Shown here: in pieces, positions 1 through 6,773 of the stretch
How positions within the stretch are numbered: the stretch's first letter is position 1
Layout of the letters: each line of letters begins with the position of its first letter
Assembly: GCF_030652775.1 (NCBI RefSeq)
Contig: NZ_JAUSPS010000045.1
Span: 1-58,700, forward strand
Origin: Acetobacterium sp.
Lineage (GTDB): Bacteria > Bacillota > Clostridia > Eubacteriales > Eubacteriaceae
DNA length: 58,700 nt
Reading direction: 5' to 3'
Notes under the pieces: model-generated
What the model was told of the DNA's origin: nothing
Database searches by the model: none
The model's input: the letters and a program-made list of their open reading frames with translations, nothing else
Translations under genes and position numbers: made by a program

Positions 1-130
1 TATTATTATACTTACGCGAGTATTCTTCTGCTAAATCGATTTTCTTGACTCCATATATATATCCACCTAAGTCATTTGCCAGTATAATCAATATAACCAA
101 AATAATTATTATCACTACTATTTTCCTCAC
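1..130 (-). CDS. Partial ORF: membrane-anchored protein, N-terminus only
   Basis: An open frame enters from the left edge and is read on the minus strand from a GTG at 130 or, with a better GAGG ribosome binding site, the in-frame GTG at 115. It has a very hydrophobic N-terminal segment of about 15 residues rich in Ile, Val and Leu, then a charged stretch, so it looks like a signal anchor or lipid-free membrane tether. Only about 43 codons are visible and no family can be named. It could be a chance open frame, because the region is AT-rich. It lies downstream of the agr-linked genes on the same strand, but more than 600 bases separate it from the nearest gene. Confidence 0.35.
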   Translation of the reverse strand, partial: MRKIVVIIIILVILIILANDLGGYIYGVKKIDLAEEYSRKYNN

Positions 131-696
131 ATAATTTTTATAATAATTTTAAATTTTTGTTCTAATCAAGAAAAGGGAAAACTAAAACTGAGTTTCAACC
201 AGGTGGCTCGACCGATGCGAACGAGACGGCCAATCCCTTTAATCAAAACATGTTGATATAGATATAGTCCCGTACCCGAATCGCGAGTTTAATCGCATTG
301 ATTTGGTAAATTAAGGGAATCAGGTATCTGGAAGTCATCGACTACGATGCCAGTGATTTTTTCCCAAGGAACTGCGTGAAAAATAGAATCAAACAAAAGT
401 GGGTGGAGACAACATCAGTATGGCAACTGACCAATGGTTGTATACATCAGCTGTTTGATCACATCGGTGGTTGGTCTATAATTATTTGCCGTTAAAATTG
501 ACTTTCAGATTTTTGCTAGATTTTAGTGTAATCGATTAATCCTGATATCTATTCTCAAAAGGTTTTGGTTTATCTGTTAACTTTTGTCAGTAACGGGGTA
601 ATTACATGCTTTTGTACTTTAACCCATTAAGCAGAAAAAGATGGACTGGATTCATTGGTTTCATGGATTTTATTGTTTGTATGAATAATTCTGTAA
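131..696. other. Gene-poor stretch, no intact gene
   Basis: No open frame with a credible start and ribosome binding site was found here on either strand. Positions about 190-480 are noticeably more GC-rich than their surroundings. In one minus frame (about 309-407) they give a protein-like stretch containing AVPWEKITGIVVDDFQIPDS before a stop, so this may be the remains of a decayed gene. The family was not recognised. The left arm of a perfect inverted repeat begins at 697. Confidence 0.4.
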
Positions 697-720
697 TTTA
701 CACACTAATTTAGACTTGAC
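697..720. repeat. Left arm of a perfect 24-bp inverted repeat
   Basis: Positions 697-720 are the exact reverse complement of 1447-1470. The two arms face each other across the secreted-protein gene at 760-1392. The inner edge of each arm ends in TTGAC, so each arm can supply a -35-like hexamer pointing inward. No matching direct repeat (target duplication) is evident just outside the arms. Confidence 0.85.
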
Positions 721-759
721 TATATTATTATTTTAGGAATGGATATTATTTTAGAATAT

Positions 760-1392
760 CTATATTCCAATGGAATAAAATTCAGTATATAAACTATAAT
801 GATCAGTAGACATTTTTGTAAAATTAGAATTTATTAAGATATAGGTATCGAGATAACCGCTATAACTAACACCTAAAGTTCGCCCAGAATCAAGTACTAC
901 ACCATAGCCATTTGTTTGTCTCCAATCCAAATATGGACGACCGCTTATATATGATGCAACATCTGTACAACTTCCAAACCTATTAGGATTTGTAGAGTAT
1001 GTGTAATATGCTTTTATGTATAAACCAGATATAAAACTATAGTTATTAATTTGCGAGCCGGTTCCTCTAGTTGCCAAATTTGAATCTGTAAGTGTACTAC
1101 CGTTAACTGGATTTACAAGCGTATTTTTTTTTGCTAATGATAACTTCTCGGCTAAAGATAATTCAGCTTCGATTTTTTCTAATAATGCTTCTGCTTCCTT
1201 GATACTATCAACTTTTATTGGTTGTATCCCCTCAGGTAAATCTTTTTCATCAATAACCGTACCTGAATATTTTCCTAATTCTATTTTTTGTCCAGCGTAA
1301 TAATCTGATTCTGCGTATGCAAATACATTTGTAAACGGTAACATCATCACACTAAGTAGCAAAATAGTACTAACAATTTTAAACTTTTTCAT
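760..1392 (-). CDS. Secreted protein of unknown function, flanked by inverted repeats
   Basis: This 210-residue protein begins with a clear Sec signal peptide: Lys-rich start, hydrophobic core to about residue 20, and a likely cleavage near Ala-Tyr-Ala around residues 25-27. A helical, charged segment follows (about 65-95). The C-terminal half is rich in Tyr, Ser, Thr and Asn and looks like a beta-rich extracellular domain with a single cysteine in that half. I do not recognise the family. It lies directly downstream of agrB on the same strand, 90 bases away, which fits an exported, agr-controlled product, but that is inference. An AAGGAG ribosome binding site lies about 14 bases before the ATG, which is unusually far. 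A bacteriocin-like or adhesin-like role is possible; nothing in the sequence decides it. Confidence 0.75.
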   Translation of the reverse strand: MKKFKIVSTILLLSVMMLPFTNVFAYAESDYYAGQKIELGKYSGTVIDEKDLPEGIQPIKVDSIKEAEALLEKIEAELSLAEKLSLAKKNTLVNPVNGSTLTDSNLATRGTGSQINNYSFISGLYIKAYYTYSTNPNRFGSCTDVASYISGRPYLDWRQTNGYGVVLDSGRTLGVSYSGYLDTYILINSNFTKMSTDHYSLYTEFYSIGI

Positions 1393-1406
1393 CTTTATTA
1401 TATTAT

Positions 1407-1451
1407 CTCCTTTTTAAATTAATTCTTCAACCAATAAACCAGCAATGTCAA
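1407..1451 (-). promoter_or_regulatory. Candidate promoter and distant RBS of the secreted-protein gene
   Basis: On the minus strand TTGACA (1446-1451) overlaps the inner end of the right repeat arm. A weak -10 (AAGAAT, 1422-1427) lies 18 bases downstream. AAGGAG occupies 1407-1412, 14 bases before the start codon. The -35 is good and the -10 poor, a pattern seen at activator-dependent promoters. Whether AgrA acts here is not shown by the sequence. Confidence 0.35.
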
Positions 1452-1470
1452 GTCTAAATTAGTGTGTAAA
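1447..1470. repeat. Right arm of the perfect 24-bp inverted repeat
   Basis: This is the exact reverse complement of 697-720. It ends 12 bases before the agrB stop codon. If a transcript runs from agrB through the secreted gene, the two arms could also pair in the RNA as a 24-bp stem enclosing the whole coding region. Confidence 0.85.
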
Positions 1471-1482
1471 AACGACTATGTA

Positions 1483-2049
1483 TTAGGATAACTTAACTCT
1501 TCCCAATACAAGCACAATACCAACCACAACGTTCCCCATCATTATACAAACTGAAATCGCTAATTGACCGATATAACAAAATAGCAAAACCAAAAACACA
1601 AACAAAACCAAAAAAAAACGTGTTCTCTTTTTATACACAGCTTTTTCGACTTGTCCTAACGGTTTATTTACAGCCTCTACTGGCGCAAGGAAAAAGATGA
1701 TCATTCCCGCAACAAGTGTCAGTGCGATACAAATAATCCCCGTCCATGGGATAATCTTAATACCCATCAAAGTGGCTGTAATCATTGCGACTGAATACAA
1801 ATAACATCTTAACTGTGTTTTTGCATGGTAGCCACCGGTATTGGAACGAAGTGGAATAAATGTTAAAAGGAAAATAATGCTTTCCCATACCATATTTAAC
1901 ACAATCCCGATTCCCATAATCGTAGCAATATTGAAGATCATCAACAGTCCTTGCTGTAAACCATAGGCATATAAATTTCTGTTCTCAGCTATGATAATTT
2001 CATTGCTTACGAGGATATCTGTAATTCTCTCCGCCATTACGCTTCTCAT
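1483..2049 (-). CDS. agrB: AgrB: accessory gene regulator B, AgrD-processing membrane peptidase
   Basis: AgrB proteins are membrane cysteine proteases that trim the AgrD precursor and help form its thiolactone ring. This 188-residue protein has the family's multi-pass hydrophobic layout and the GGYHA motif at residues 72-76. His75 and Cys82 match the known catalytic pair of the family in position and spacing. Its ATG overlaps the agrD stop codon (ATGA), so the two genes are probably translationally coupled. No separate ribosome binding site is visible. A second Met at residue 5 is an alternative start. The next gene on this strand encodes a secreted protein of unknown function. Confidence 0.92.
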   Translation of the reverse strand: MRSVMAERITDILVSNEIIIAENRNLYAYGLQQGLLMIFNIATIMGIGIVLNMVWESIIFLLTFIPLRSNTGGYHAKTQLRCYLYSVAMITATLMGIKIIPWTGIICIALTLVAGMIIFFLAPVEAVNKPLGQVEKAVYKKRTRFFLVLFVFLVLLFCYIGQLAISVCIMMGNVVVGIVLVLGRVKLS

Positions 2050-2192
2050 TTGAACTTTTTGAGTTTTTCTGCACCCTCAGGTAGTTTTGGTTGGTACATA
2101 AAAACAAAACAGGCTGTATTAACGTTTAATGTTGTCACCATCAAAGCCAAAGCCGCAATCACCCGATAGCACTTTAATGATAGATTTTTCAA
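2046..2192 (-). CDS. agrD: AgrD: cyclic autoinducer peptide precursor, 48 codons
   Basis: This small gene begins at TTG (2192), 5 bases after a strong GAGGGGG ribosome binding site. It encodes a Lys-containing N-terminal amphipathic leader, a hydrophobic segment, and the core NTACFVFMYQPKLPEG near residues 25-40, followed by a short charged tail. In AgrD peptides a Cys four residues before the cleavage point forms the ring; CFVFM or a neighbouring stretch is the likely macrocycle, and the QPxLPE motif after it is a hallmark of Gram-positive AgrD tails. The stop overlaps the agrB ATG. The exact mature N-terminus cannot be read from sequence. The non-ATG start and small size make it easy to miss. 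Confidence 0.9.
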   Translation of the reverse strand: MKNLSLKCYRVIAALALMVTTLNVNTACFVFMYQPKLPEGAEKLKKFK

Positions 2193-2309
2193 AGCATCCC
2201 CCTCTTTTCATCTTTTATTGTCCTAAATCTACCATATATTTTCATTTGTGCCAGATTATGTTGAAATTAATATATTTTTTTGTAGTGAACTAAGAATTTT
2301 TTATTTTTA

Positions 2310-2350
2310 TTAAAATATAAAACGAGCAACCTTATTAAAAGAATGCTCGC
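2310..2350 (-). terminator. Possible intrinsic terminator after agrC
   Basis: CGAGCA (2344-2349 read on minus) pairs with TGCTCG (2323-2328), followed by TTTTATATTTT. The stem is short (6-7 bp) and the loop long. If it works, agrAC and agrDB are separately expressed. Confidence 0.45.
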
Positions 2351-2359
2351 AACAACCAC

Positions 2360-3637
2360 CTATACAAACAACAGCAGGGAAACCGAGAAGACCTCTTTCT
2401 GCTGGGTAATATCCATCGTCCCATCGTATTTTTGCAAAACACTTTTTACATTTTTCAGACCTAAGCCATGTTTGCTTGGCTCTTTATTTGTTGTCAGATA
2501 TCGATTTCCTTCTTTTATGCGTTCACCCTGATATGGATTCTCAACCAGAATAATTAACCGCCCTTTATCATAGTTTAATTTTGTTTTTATCTCTCTTTCT
2601 TTTTCTAACTCAGCAACGGCCTCAATTGCGTTATCCAGTAAGTTCCCCAAAATTATTGCCACATCAAATGATGGAATGCACATTTTTTCTGGAATACTCA
2701 GATCAAGGGCGATTTTTATATTTTGTTGCTCTGCTGCCTGAATTTTAAAATTTAGAATACTGTCAATATCGATATTTTCGGTGTAAGCATATTGTCTCGT
2801 ATCGTCGTAAATATCAGTCATCTTTGATAGATGTTTTAATGCGGTGTCTCGTTCCCCCTTTTCAACCAATGCGTATATAACTGATAAATGATTACGCAGA
2901 TCATGTCGCATTGCTTTCGTTGTTTTTAAGTATGACTCCATTAGTTCGAATTGCTTTTGATAGTATTTATTTTGCTGTCCTAGCAAGATTTTATCCATTT
3001 TATCGACCATGGAAGCTGAAATGACATCATATAAATAAAAGATTGTGAAATTAACAAGCAGTATCAGTACCACTCCAACTAGAACCTGCTCCCAGACCAG
3101 ACCCGTTGCTTGAAATAAGGCTAGAATGATATATAAAGATGAAATCGGGATTAAAATAATTGCGATCCAATTGGCCAGCGGGATTGTTTCTCCTTTCCTG
3201 ATATTCTTATAATTGTTTAGGAGGCGAACGACTAGGTATAGCATGATTTGAAAAATGATCAGACCATATTCTGACGAATAGTTGTTAACTGACAGCCAAG
3301 AATAATTTGAATAACCGGACAACAAGACAACAATCAGTTCCACACACATTACTATTAAATAAATCAAAAATACTGACAAAAGTCGTCTTTTTAAGCCTAC
3401 TTTATAGTTAAACGACAGGCCTAAAAAAACAAGAATATTACTGATTATCATAATTACCGGTATATTAATAGTCAAATATACCAGCGCAATAAATATGTAA
3501 TATCCCGCATAGGATAAGAATTCTATCTTATGATTGACTTCTTTGGTCTCAAAGAAAATATGCATAAATTTATAAACGATATAGGTTCCAAAAATATTGG
3601 TTATCAAATATACCATTTCATAGGTGCTTAGCGCCAT
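2360..3637 (-). CDS. agrC: AgrC: quorum-sensing histidine kinase
   Basis: This 425-residue sensor kinase has an N-terminal sensor of about six hydrophobic helices (residues 1-210), a dimerisation helix with the phospho-acceptor motif MRHDLRNH near residue 245, and a C-terminal GHKL ATPase domain with NLLDNAIEA (N box) and HGLGLKNV (G box). This is the layout of AgrC/HPK10 kinases, which detect the cyclic AgrD peptide outside the cell and phosphorylate AgrA. Its ATG overlaps the last base of the agrA stop codon (TAATG), so kinase and regulator are translationally coupled. The ligand is most simply the AgrD encoded just downstream. Confidence 0.9.
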   Translation of the reverse strand: MALSTYEMVYLITNIFGTYIVYKFMHIFFETKEVNHKIEFLSYAGYYIFIALVYLTINIPVIMIISNILVFLGLSFNYKVGLKRRLLSVFLIYLIVMCVELIVVLLSGYSNYSWLSVNNYSSEYGLIIFQIMLYLVVRLLNNYKNIRKGETIPLANWIAIILIPISSLYIILALFQATGLVWEQVLVGVVLILLVNFTIFYLYDVISASMVDKMDKILLGQQNKYYQKQFELMESYLKTTKAMRHDLRNHLSVIYALVEKGERDTALKHLSKMTDIYDDTRQYAYTENIDIDSILNFKIQAAEQQNIKIALDLSIPEKMCIPSFDVAIILGNLLDNAIEAVAELEKEREIKTKLNYDKGRLIILVENPYQGERIKEGNRYLTTNKEPSKHGLGLKNVKSVLQKYDGTMDITQQKEVFSVSLLLFV

Positions 3638-4359
3638 TAAAGAAACCTCTCACTTTCGTATTTCATCTGCAGTCCTCTGACTTCTTTTCGTTTTAACTGA
3701 CTAATTGGCAGACAGTCTGAATTTGACATCAGAACCTCTTCATACTTAAAATTGGCTACCTGTTCATAATTGATGATATACGATTTGTGAATGGTAATAA
3801 ACCGGTATTTGGACACCTGACGAAACACCTCCTGGAGCTTGCCATAAAATAATTCTTCCCCGGTTGTGGTTACAATTTTAATTTCTCGGTTCACACTCTG
3901 AAAATAGATGATGTTTTTTATGGGAAACTTATGTGTATCCGATCCTTTTTTGTAGCTGAAAATGCCGCCTAAACGGTTTGCTAATTTCATAGCCAGTTCA
4001 ACGTCTTTGATCACCTTATCCGGCTCCACAGGTTTTGACAGAAAATGCATCGGTCGAACTTCAAATAAATCTTTAAAATAACTTTCTTTTCCTGAAACAT
4101 ATACAATTTGGGTGACCTGGTTATCCATTTCTTCGCGAATTTTGCGACCCAGATCAAGACCATTTAAACCCTTCATTTCAATGTCCAGAAAGATTAAATC
4201 AAAATTATGTTCATGTTCCATATAAATACCGAGTTTTTCAGCCGAATAAAACACTTCAATTTGCATTTCCTGTAGGGTTGATTTTTTATATTCTAGAATA
4301 ATATTTTCAATTTCCGAACAGATTCCACGCTGATCATCACAGATTGCGATACTAAACAT
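3637..4359 (-). CDS. agrA: AgrA: LytTR-family response regulator
   Basis: This is a 240-residue two-domain regulator. The receiver domain has the acidic pair CDD near residue 8, phospho-acceptor Asp59 in FLDIEM, and the conserved Lys in FLSKPVEP near residue 112. The C-terminal half (about 135-235) is a LytTR DNA-binding domain, with the FITIHKSYIIN region typical of that fold. AgrA proteins activate agr operons and effector promoters when phosphorylated by AgrC. It is the first gene of the cassette, behind a candidate sigma-A promoter at 4393-4421. Confidence 0.9.
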   Translation of the reverse strand: MFSIAICDDQRGICSEIENIILEYKKSTLQEMQIEVFYSAEKLGIYMEHEHNFDLIFLDIEMKGLNGLDLGRKIREEMDNQVTQIVYVSGKESYFKDLFEVRPMHFLSKPVEPDKVIKDVELAMKLANRLGGIFSYKKGSDTHKFPIKNIIYFQSVNREIKIVTTTGEELFYGKLQEVFRQVSKYRFITIHKSYIINYEQVANFKYEEVLMSNSDCLPISQLKRKEVRGLQMKYESERFL

Positions 4360-4392
4360 TCAGGACACCTTCTCTTTATGGTTTATAAAATC

Positions 4393-4421
4393 ATTTTACA
4401 TGACAATAAAACAACTGTCCA
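4393..4421 (-). promoter_or_regulatory. Candidate sigma-A promoter of agrAC
   Basis: TGGACA (4416-4421) and TAAAAT (4393-4398) on the minus strand are separated by 17 bases, about 35 bases upstream of the agrA start. Confidence 0.6.
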
Positions 4422-4474
4422 GTTTAATGTCGCTATTTAATCCGCTAAAGATGTATCTATTTCTTAATCCACAA

Positions 4475-4508
4475 TAAAAAAACGCCACCGTTAATACGAT
4501 AGCGTTAA
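4475..4508 (-). terminator. Intrinsic terminator after the deoxyribosyltransferase-like gene
   Basis: AACGCTA (4500-4506 on minus) pairs with TGGCGTT (4481-4487), followed by a run of seven T. It separates the upstream gene at 4574 from the agr promoter. Confidence 0.75.
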
Positions 4509-4573
4509 AAAAAAGCGTTCAGTTTTATTTTTAAGCTTCAGTACACATCATTGATGCTGTTAATTTTTAGTCA

Positions 4574-4978
4574 TTATTTGTTGATGGCATCCACAGCCGT
4601 CATCAACTCCGAAATAGAACGATACCAGTTTTTAATCATATGGCGCATTAGCCCGACCTGTTCGGCCTTAGCTAGCAGTCCAAATACTGGAATCTTGGAG
4701 CCGTAAGCCGCACCGATTTCGGCCCAGGCGTCACAGCCGGATGGCCCGACGTAGATGATCAGATCCGCACTGGTAACCGATGAGATGCAAAAGTCAAAAA
4801 CCCGTGTTCCTTCGGATGACTCAATAAAATGGGTCAGCTCTTTTTGCGACAGAAAGGCTTCTTCCGGTCGGCCCTCCCGGATCCAAGATAGGATGGTGTG
4901 GCCCCGGGTTTCCAATAAATCGGTCAGCATTTCAACGGCATGCTGATGCTTCCATGAAGCGGCAATATATATTCTCAT
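4574..4978 (-). CDS. Nucleoside 2-deoxyribosyltransferase-like protein
   Basis: This 134-residue protein resembles the nucleoside 2-deoxyribosyltransferase fold (COG3613): MRIYIAASW at the N-terminus, a central strand ADLIIYVGP, and GCDAWAEIGAAYGSKIPVFGL, where the Glu lies in the position of the family's catalytic nucleophile. Such enzymes exchange or hydrolyse bases on (deoxy)nucleosides or nucleotides. Many short members are uncharacterised, so the substrate is unknown. It has its own promoter and terminator, so it is a single-gene unit. Confidence 0.7.
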   Translation of the reverse strand: MRIYIAASWKHQHAVEMLTDLLETRGHTILSWIREGRPEEAFLSQKELTHFIESSEGTRVFDFCISSVTSADLIIYVGPSGCDAWAEIGAAYGSKIPVFGLLAKAEQVGLMRHMIKNWYRSISELMTAVDAINK

Positions 4979-5021
4979 GATTCCTCCAATTTGTGCGTTT
5001 TTTATTCTAAGCTCTGTGTTT

Positions 5022-5050
5022 ATTATAACCCTGTCCTATTTCATTCACAA
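5022..5050 (-). promoter_or_regulatory. Sigma-A promoter of the 4574-4978 gene
   Basis: TTGTGA (5045-5050) and TATAAT (5022-5027) lie 17 bases apart on the minus strand, 44 bases before the start codon. A GGAGG ribosome binding site follows at the gene. Confidence 0.7.
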
Positions 5051-5156
5051 GTAGCGGTTATCTTTTCGGTCATAAAAACAGTGCTGTAACACTAATCGAA
5101 TCATTGCTAAAGTCAGTTTATTTTGCTGGGCTACCGGCAATCTTAACATTTTTCTT

Positions 5157-6521
5157 TTATTTTATTAGCTTGTCGGCTATTTTAAAGTTTTTCTTTTTTG
5201 GGTTCAGAATTACTTTATTTTTGCTAAGGAATATATAACCCTTCCCTACTGATAATCCTTGCACCACCGTTGTAAACAGTACGATGGCATAGGTCGCCAC
5301 CAAAAACAAGTTATAGGTTGGCGTCGCCAGAGAGATGCTGGTACCCATAATCAAGGCCAGACAAAGACCGCCTTTTAAACCGGCCCAGGTCATAAAGGTA
5401 ATGAATTTAGAGTTTCTCATTCCCTTACCTTTTGGTGGGTTTCTGTTAAAGATCATCGAAGCGTAAACTCCCAAAAATCTGGCAATCGTATTAAATACGA
5501 TCGATCCGATTGCGATGGCGAAAATCATTCCGACTGAGAGGGTATTGATGTTCTTAATATTCAACAATATGACGCCGACTAACAGGAATAAGATGCCATT
5601 TAAGAGGTTATCCACTACGGACCAGAAGGAATAGAATAAGTTATGTAATTCCTCAGACATACCTTTGTGATTTTTACGCTTCATTCCGGCGATTCCGGTA
5701 GCATAGTAAAGTCCGCAAATAACTGCTGCGATCGGTCCGGAGAAAACAAAGTATTCACAAATCAGATAAGCCAGCATCACAGTCAGGAGACTGGTGAATA
5801 TTTTAATAAAATTGTCATTTGACCGTTTGAAGACTTCAAATAGCAGGAAGGAAACAACAAAGCCGACAGCCACTGCACCCAGAATTTCAGTGGTTAGGCC
5901 CCATCCAAAACTTATTACGGAGACACTGTTAGCAGACAGTTTTAAGGCTGTTAGCAGGGTGGCAAAAATAGCCACGGCAACACCGTCATTGAACAAAGCT
6001 TCCCCTTCAATAATCAGGCCGATTCGCTTCGGTAATCCGGCCTTTGCCAGAATACTCATGGCCGAAATCGGATCGGTCGGAGCTACAATTGAGCCAAGTA
6101 GACAGGCTTCCAGAAAGGAAATATTAACATGGATCAGATAGCCCAGACCGAAAAAAAGCAAACCATAAACAACAGTGGATACCACGGTTCCAATAATTGC
6201 CATGCTGCCGATCAGGAATTTGTCCGCTCTAAAATCGCCAAATTCGATCCGCGATGCCCCACTAAAGAGCATAAAGCATAAAATACCTTTAAACAGAAAA
6301 TCGGTGAAATCAAATTCCCGGTAGAGATTTATAAACTCCATTGGTAAGTGGACAAGATTTAAGTTCCGGCCTATTATATAAATAACAACAAAGATAAATC
6401 CAAAAACGACCAGACCAATTTCATAGGGCAGTTTTATTGTTTTCTCATTAATAAAACTAAACACGACCACTAACAAAAGCAGTACACTGAACAGGGTAAG
6501 CAACTGATCAAAATTATACAT
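5157..6521 (-). CDS. Na+/H+ antiporter of the CPA1 (NhaP) family
   Basis: This 454-residue membrane protein has about 12 hydrophobic segments. The CPA1 ion-binding signatures PTDPISAMSILAK (about 155-165) and GEALFNDGVAVAIFATL (about 185-200) are intact, with the paired acidic residues expected for cation-proton exchange. It probably exports Na+ (or K+) in exchange for protons, which fits an acetogen that uses Na+ gradients. The start at 6521 is set by a perfect AAAGGAG six bases upstream; an upstream ATG would add 11 residues but lacks that site. A structured leader with a terminator (6555-6670) precedes the gene, so expression is probably ion-controlled at the RNA level. Confidence 0.9.
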   Translation of the reverse strand: MYNFDQLLTLFSVLLLLVVVFSFINEKTIKLPYEIGLVVFGFIFVVIYIIGRNLNLVHLPMEFINLYREFDFTDFLFKGILCFMLFSGASRIEFGDFRADKFLIGSMAIIGTVVSTVVYGLLFFGLGYLIHVNISFLEACLLGSIVAPTDPISAMSILAKAGLPKRIGLIIEGEALFNDGVAVAIFATLLTALKLSANSVSVISFGWGLTTEILGAVAVGFVVSFLLFEVFKRSNDNFIKIFTSLLTVMLAYLICEYFVFSGPIAAVICGLYYATGIAGMKRKNHKGMSEELHNLFYSFWSVVDNLLNGILFLLVGVILLNIKNINTLSVGMIFAIAIGSIVFNTIARFLGVYASMIFNRNPPKGKGMRNSKFITFMTWAGLKGGLCLALIMGTSISLATPTYNLFLVATYAIVLFTTVVQGLSVGKGYIFLSKNKVILNPKKKNFKIADKLIK

Positions 6522-6554
6522 TTCTTCTCCTTTGAATTCCATAAAAAATCGCAC

Positions 6555-6596
6555 AAAAAAAAGGCAATAACAAGATAGGCTCTACCTGTTATCACC
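6555..6596 (-). terminator. Leader terminator (attenuator) upstream of the antiporter gene
   Basis: A long GC-containing stem starting GGTGATAACAGGTAG (6582-6596 on minus) pairs with CTATCTTGTTATTGCC (6563-6578) with few mismatches and is followed by eight T. It lies between the promoter and the start codon, so it can work as a conditional terminator. TTATCA-AAGG-TGATAA just upstream could form a competing hairpin that uses its 5' strand. Confidence 0.8.
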
Positions 6597-6672
6597 TTTG
6601 ATAAGTCTGAGTCTTAAACAAGAGTAATCAACATCTCTATTGATGTTAACCTAGTACACTCTTCAAACTTTC
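6555..6672 (-). ncRNA. Structured 5' leader, candidate Na+-responsive riboswitch
   Basis: Transcription from the promoter at 6676-6704 would make a leader of about 115 nt. It starts with AAGTTTGA (6663-6670), which pairs with TCAGACTT (6603-6610) as a closing helix. Inside is AAGAGT/ACTCTT enclosing the hairpin AACATC-aataga-GATGTT. A strong terminator follows. A closing helix, internal stems, then a terminator is riboswitch architecture. Na+-I riboswitches (DUF1646 motif) are known to control Na+ transport genes, which makes Na+ the first ligand to consider, but I could not match the consensus by eye. c-di-AMP control is an alternative for ion transporters, though the leader lacks an obvious ydaO-type core. 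Confidence 0.6.
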
Positions 6673-6675
6673 TGA

Positions 6676-6704
6676 ATTATAGCACTTTAATAATCACGTG
6701 TCAA
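6676..6704 (-). promoter_or_regulatory. Consensus sigma-A promoter of the antiporter leader
   Basis: A perfect TTGACA (6699-6704) and perfect TATAAT (6676-6681) are spaced by exactly 17 bases on the minus strand. Such a strong promoter fits control after initiation, by the leader. Confidence 0.9.
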
Positions 6705-6773
6705 TGGCTTTTCATTACTATTTTATTCGCTTTTTTATGTAAACGAGCGTCTGTTTTTTCTGTTATTTTTCTG

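Noticed and set aside
309-407. Protein-like minus-strand frame in the left gene-poor region
   Set aside because: There is no start with a ribosome binding site, stops flank it, and no family is recognised. It may be a decayed gene, but the evidence is too thin to call.
2193-2309. LytTR-type AgrA binding repeats upstream of agrD
   Set aside because: Possible half-sites such as TTAGTTCAC were seen, but no second copy at the required spacing was convincing.
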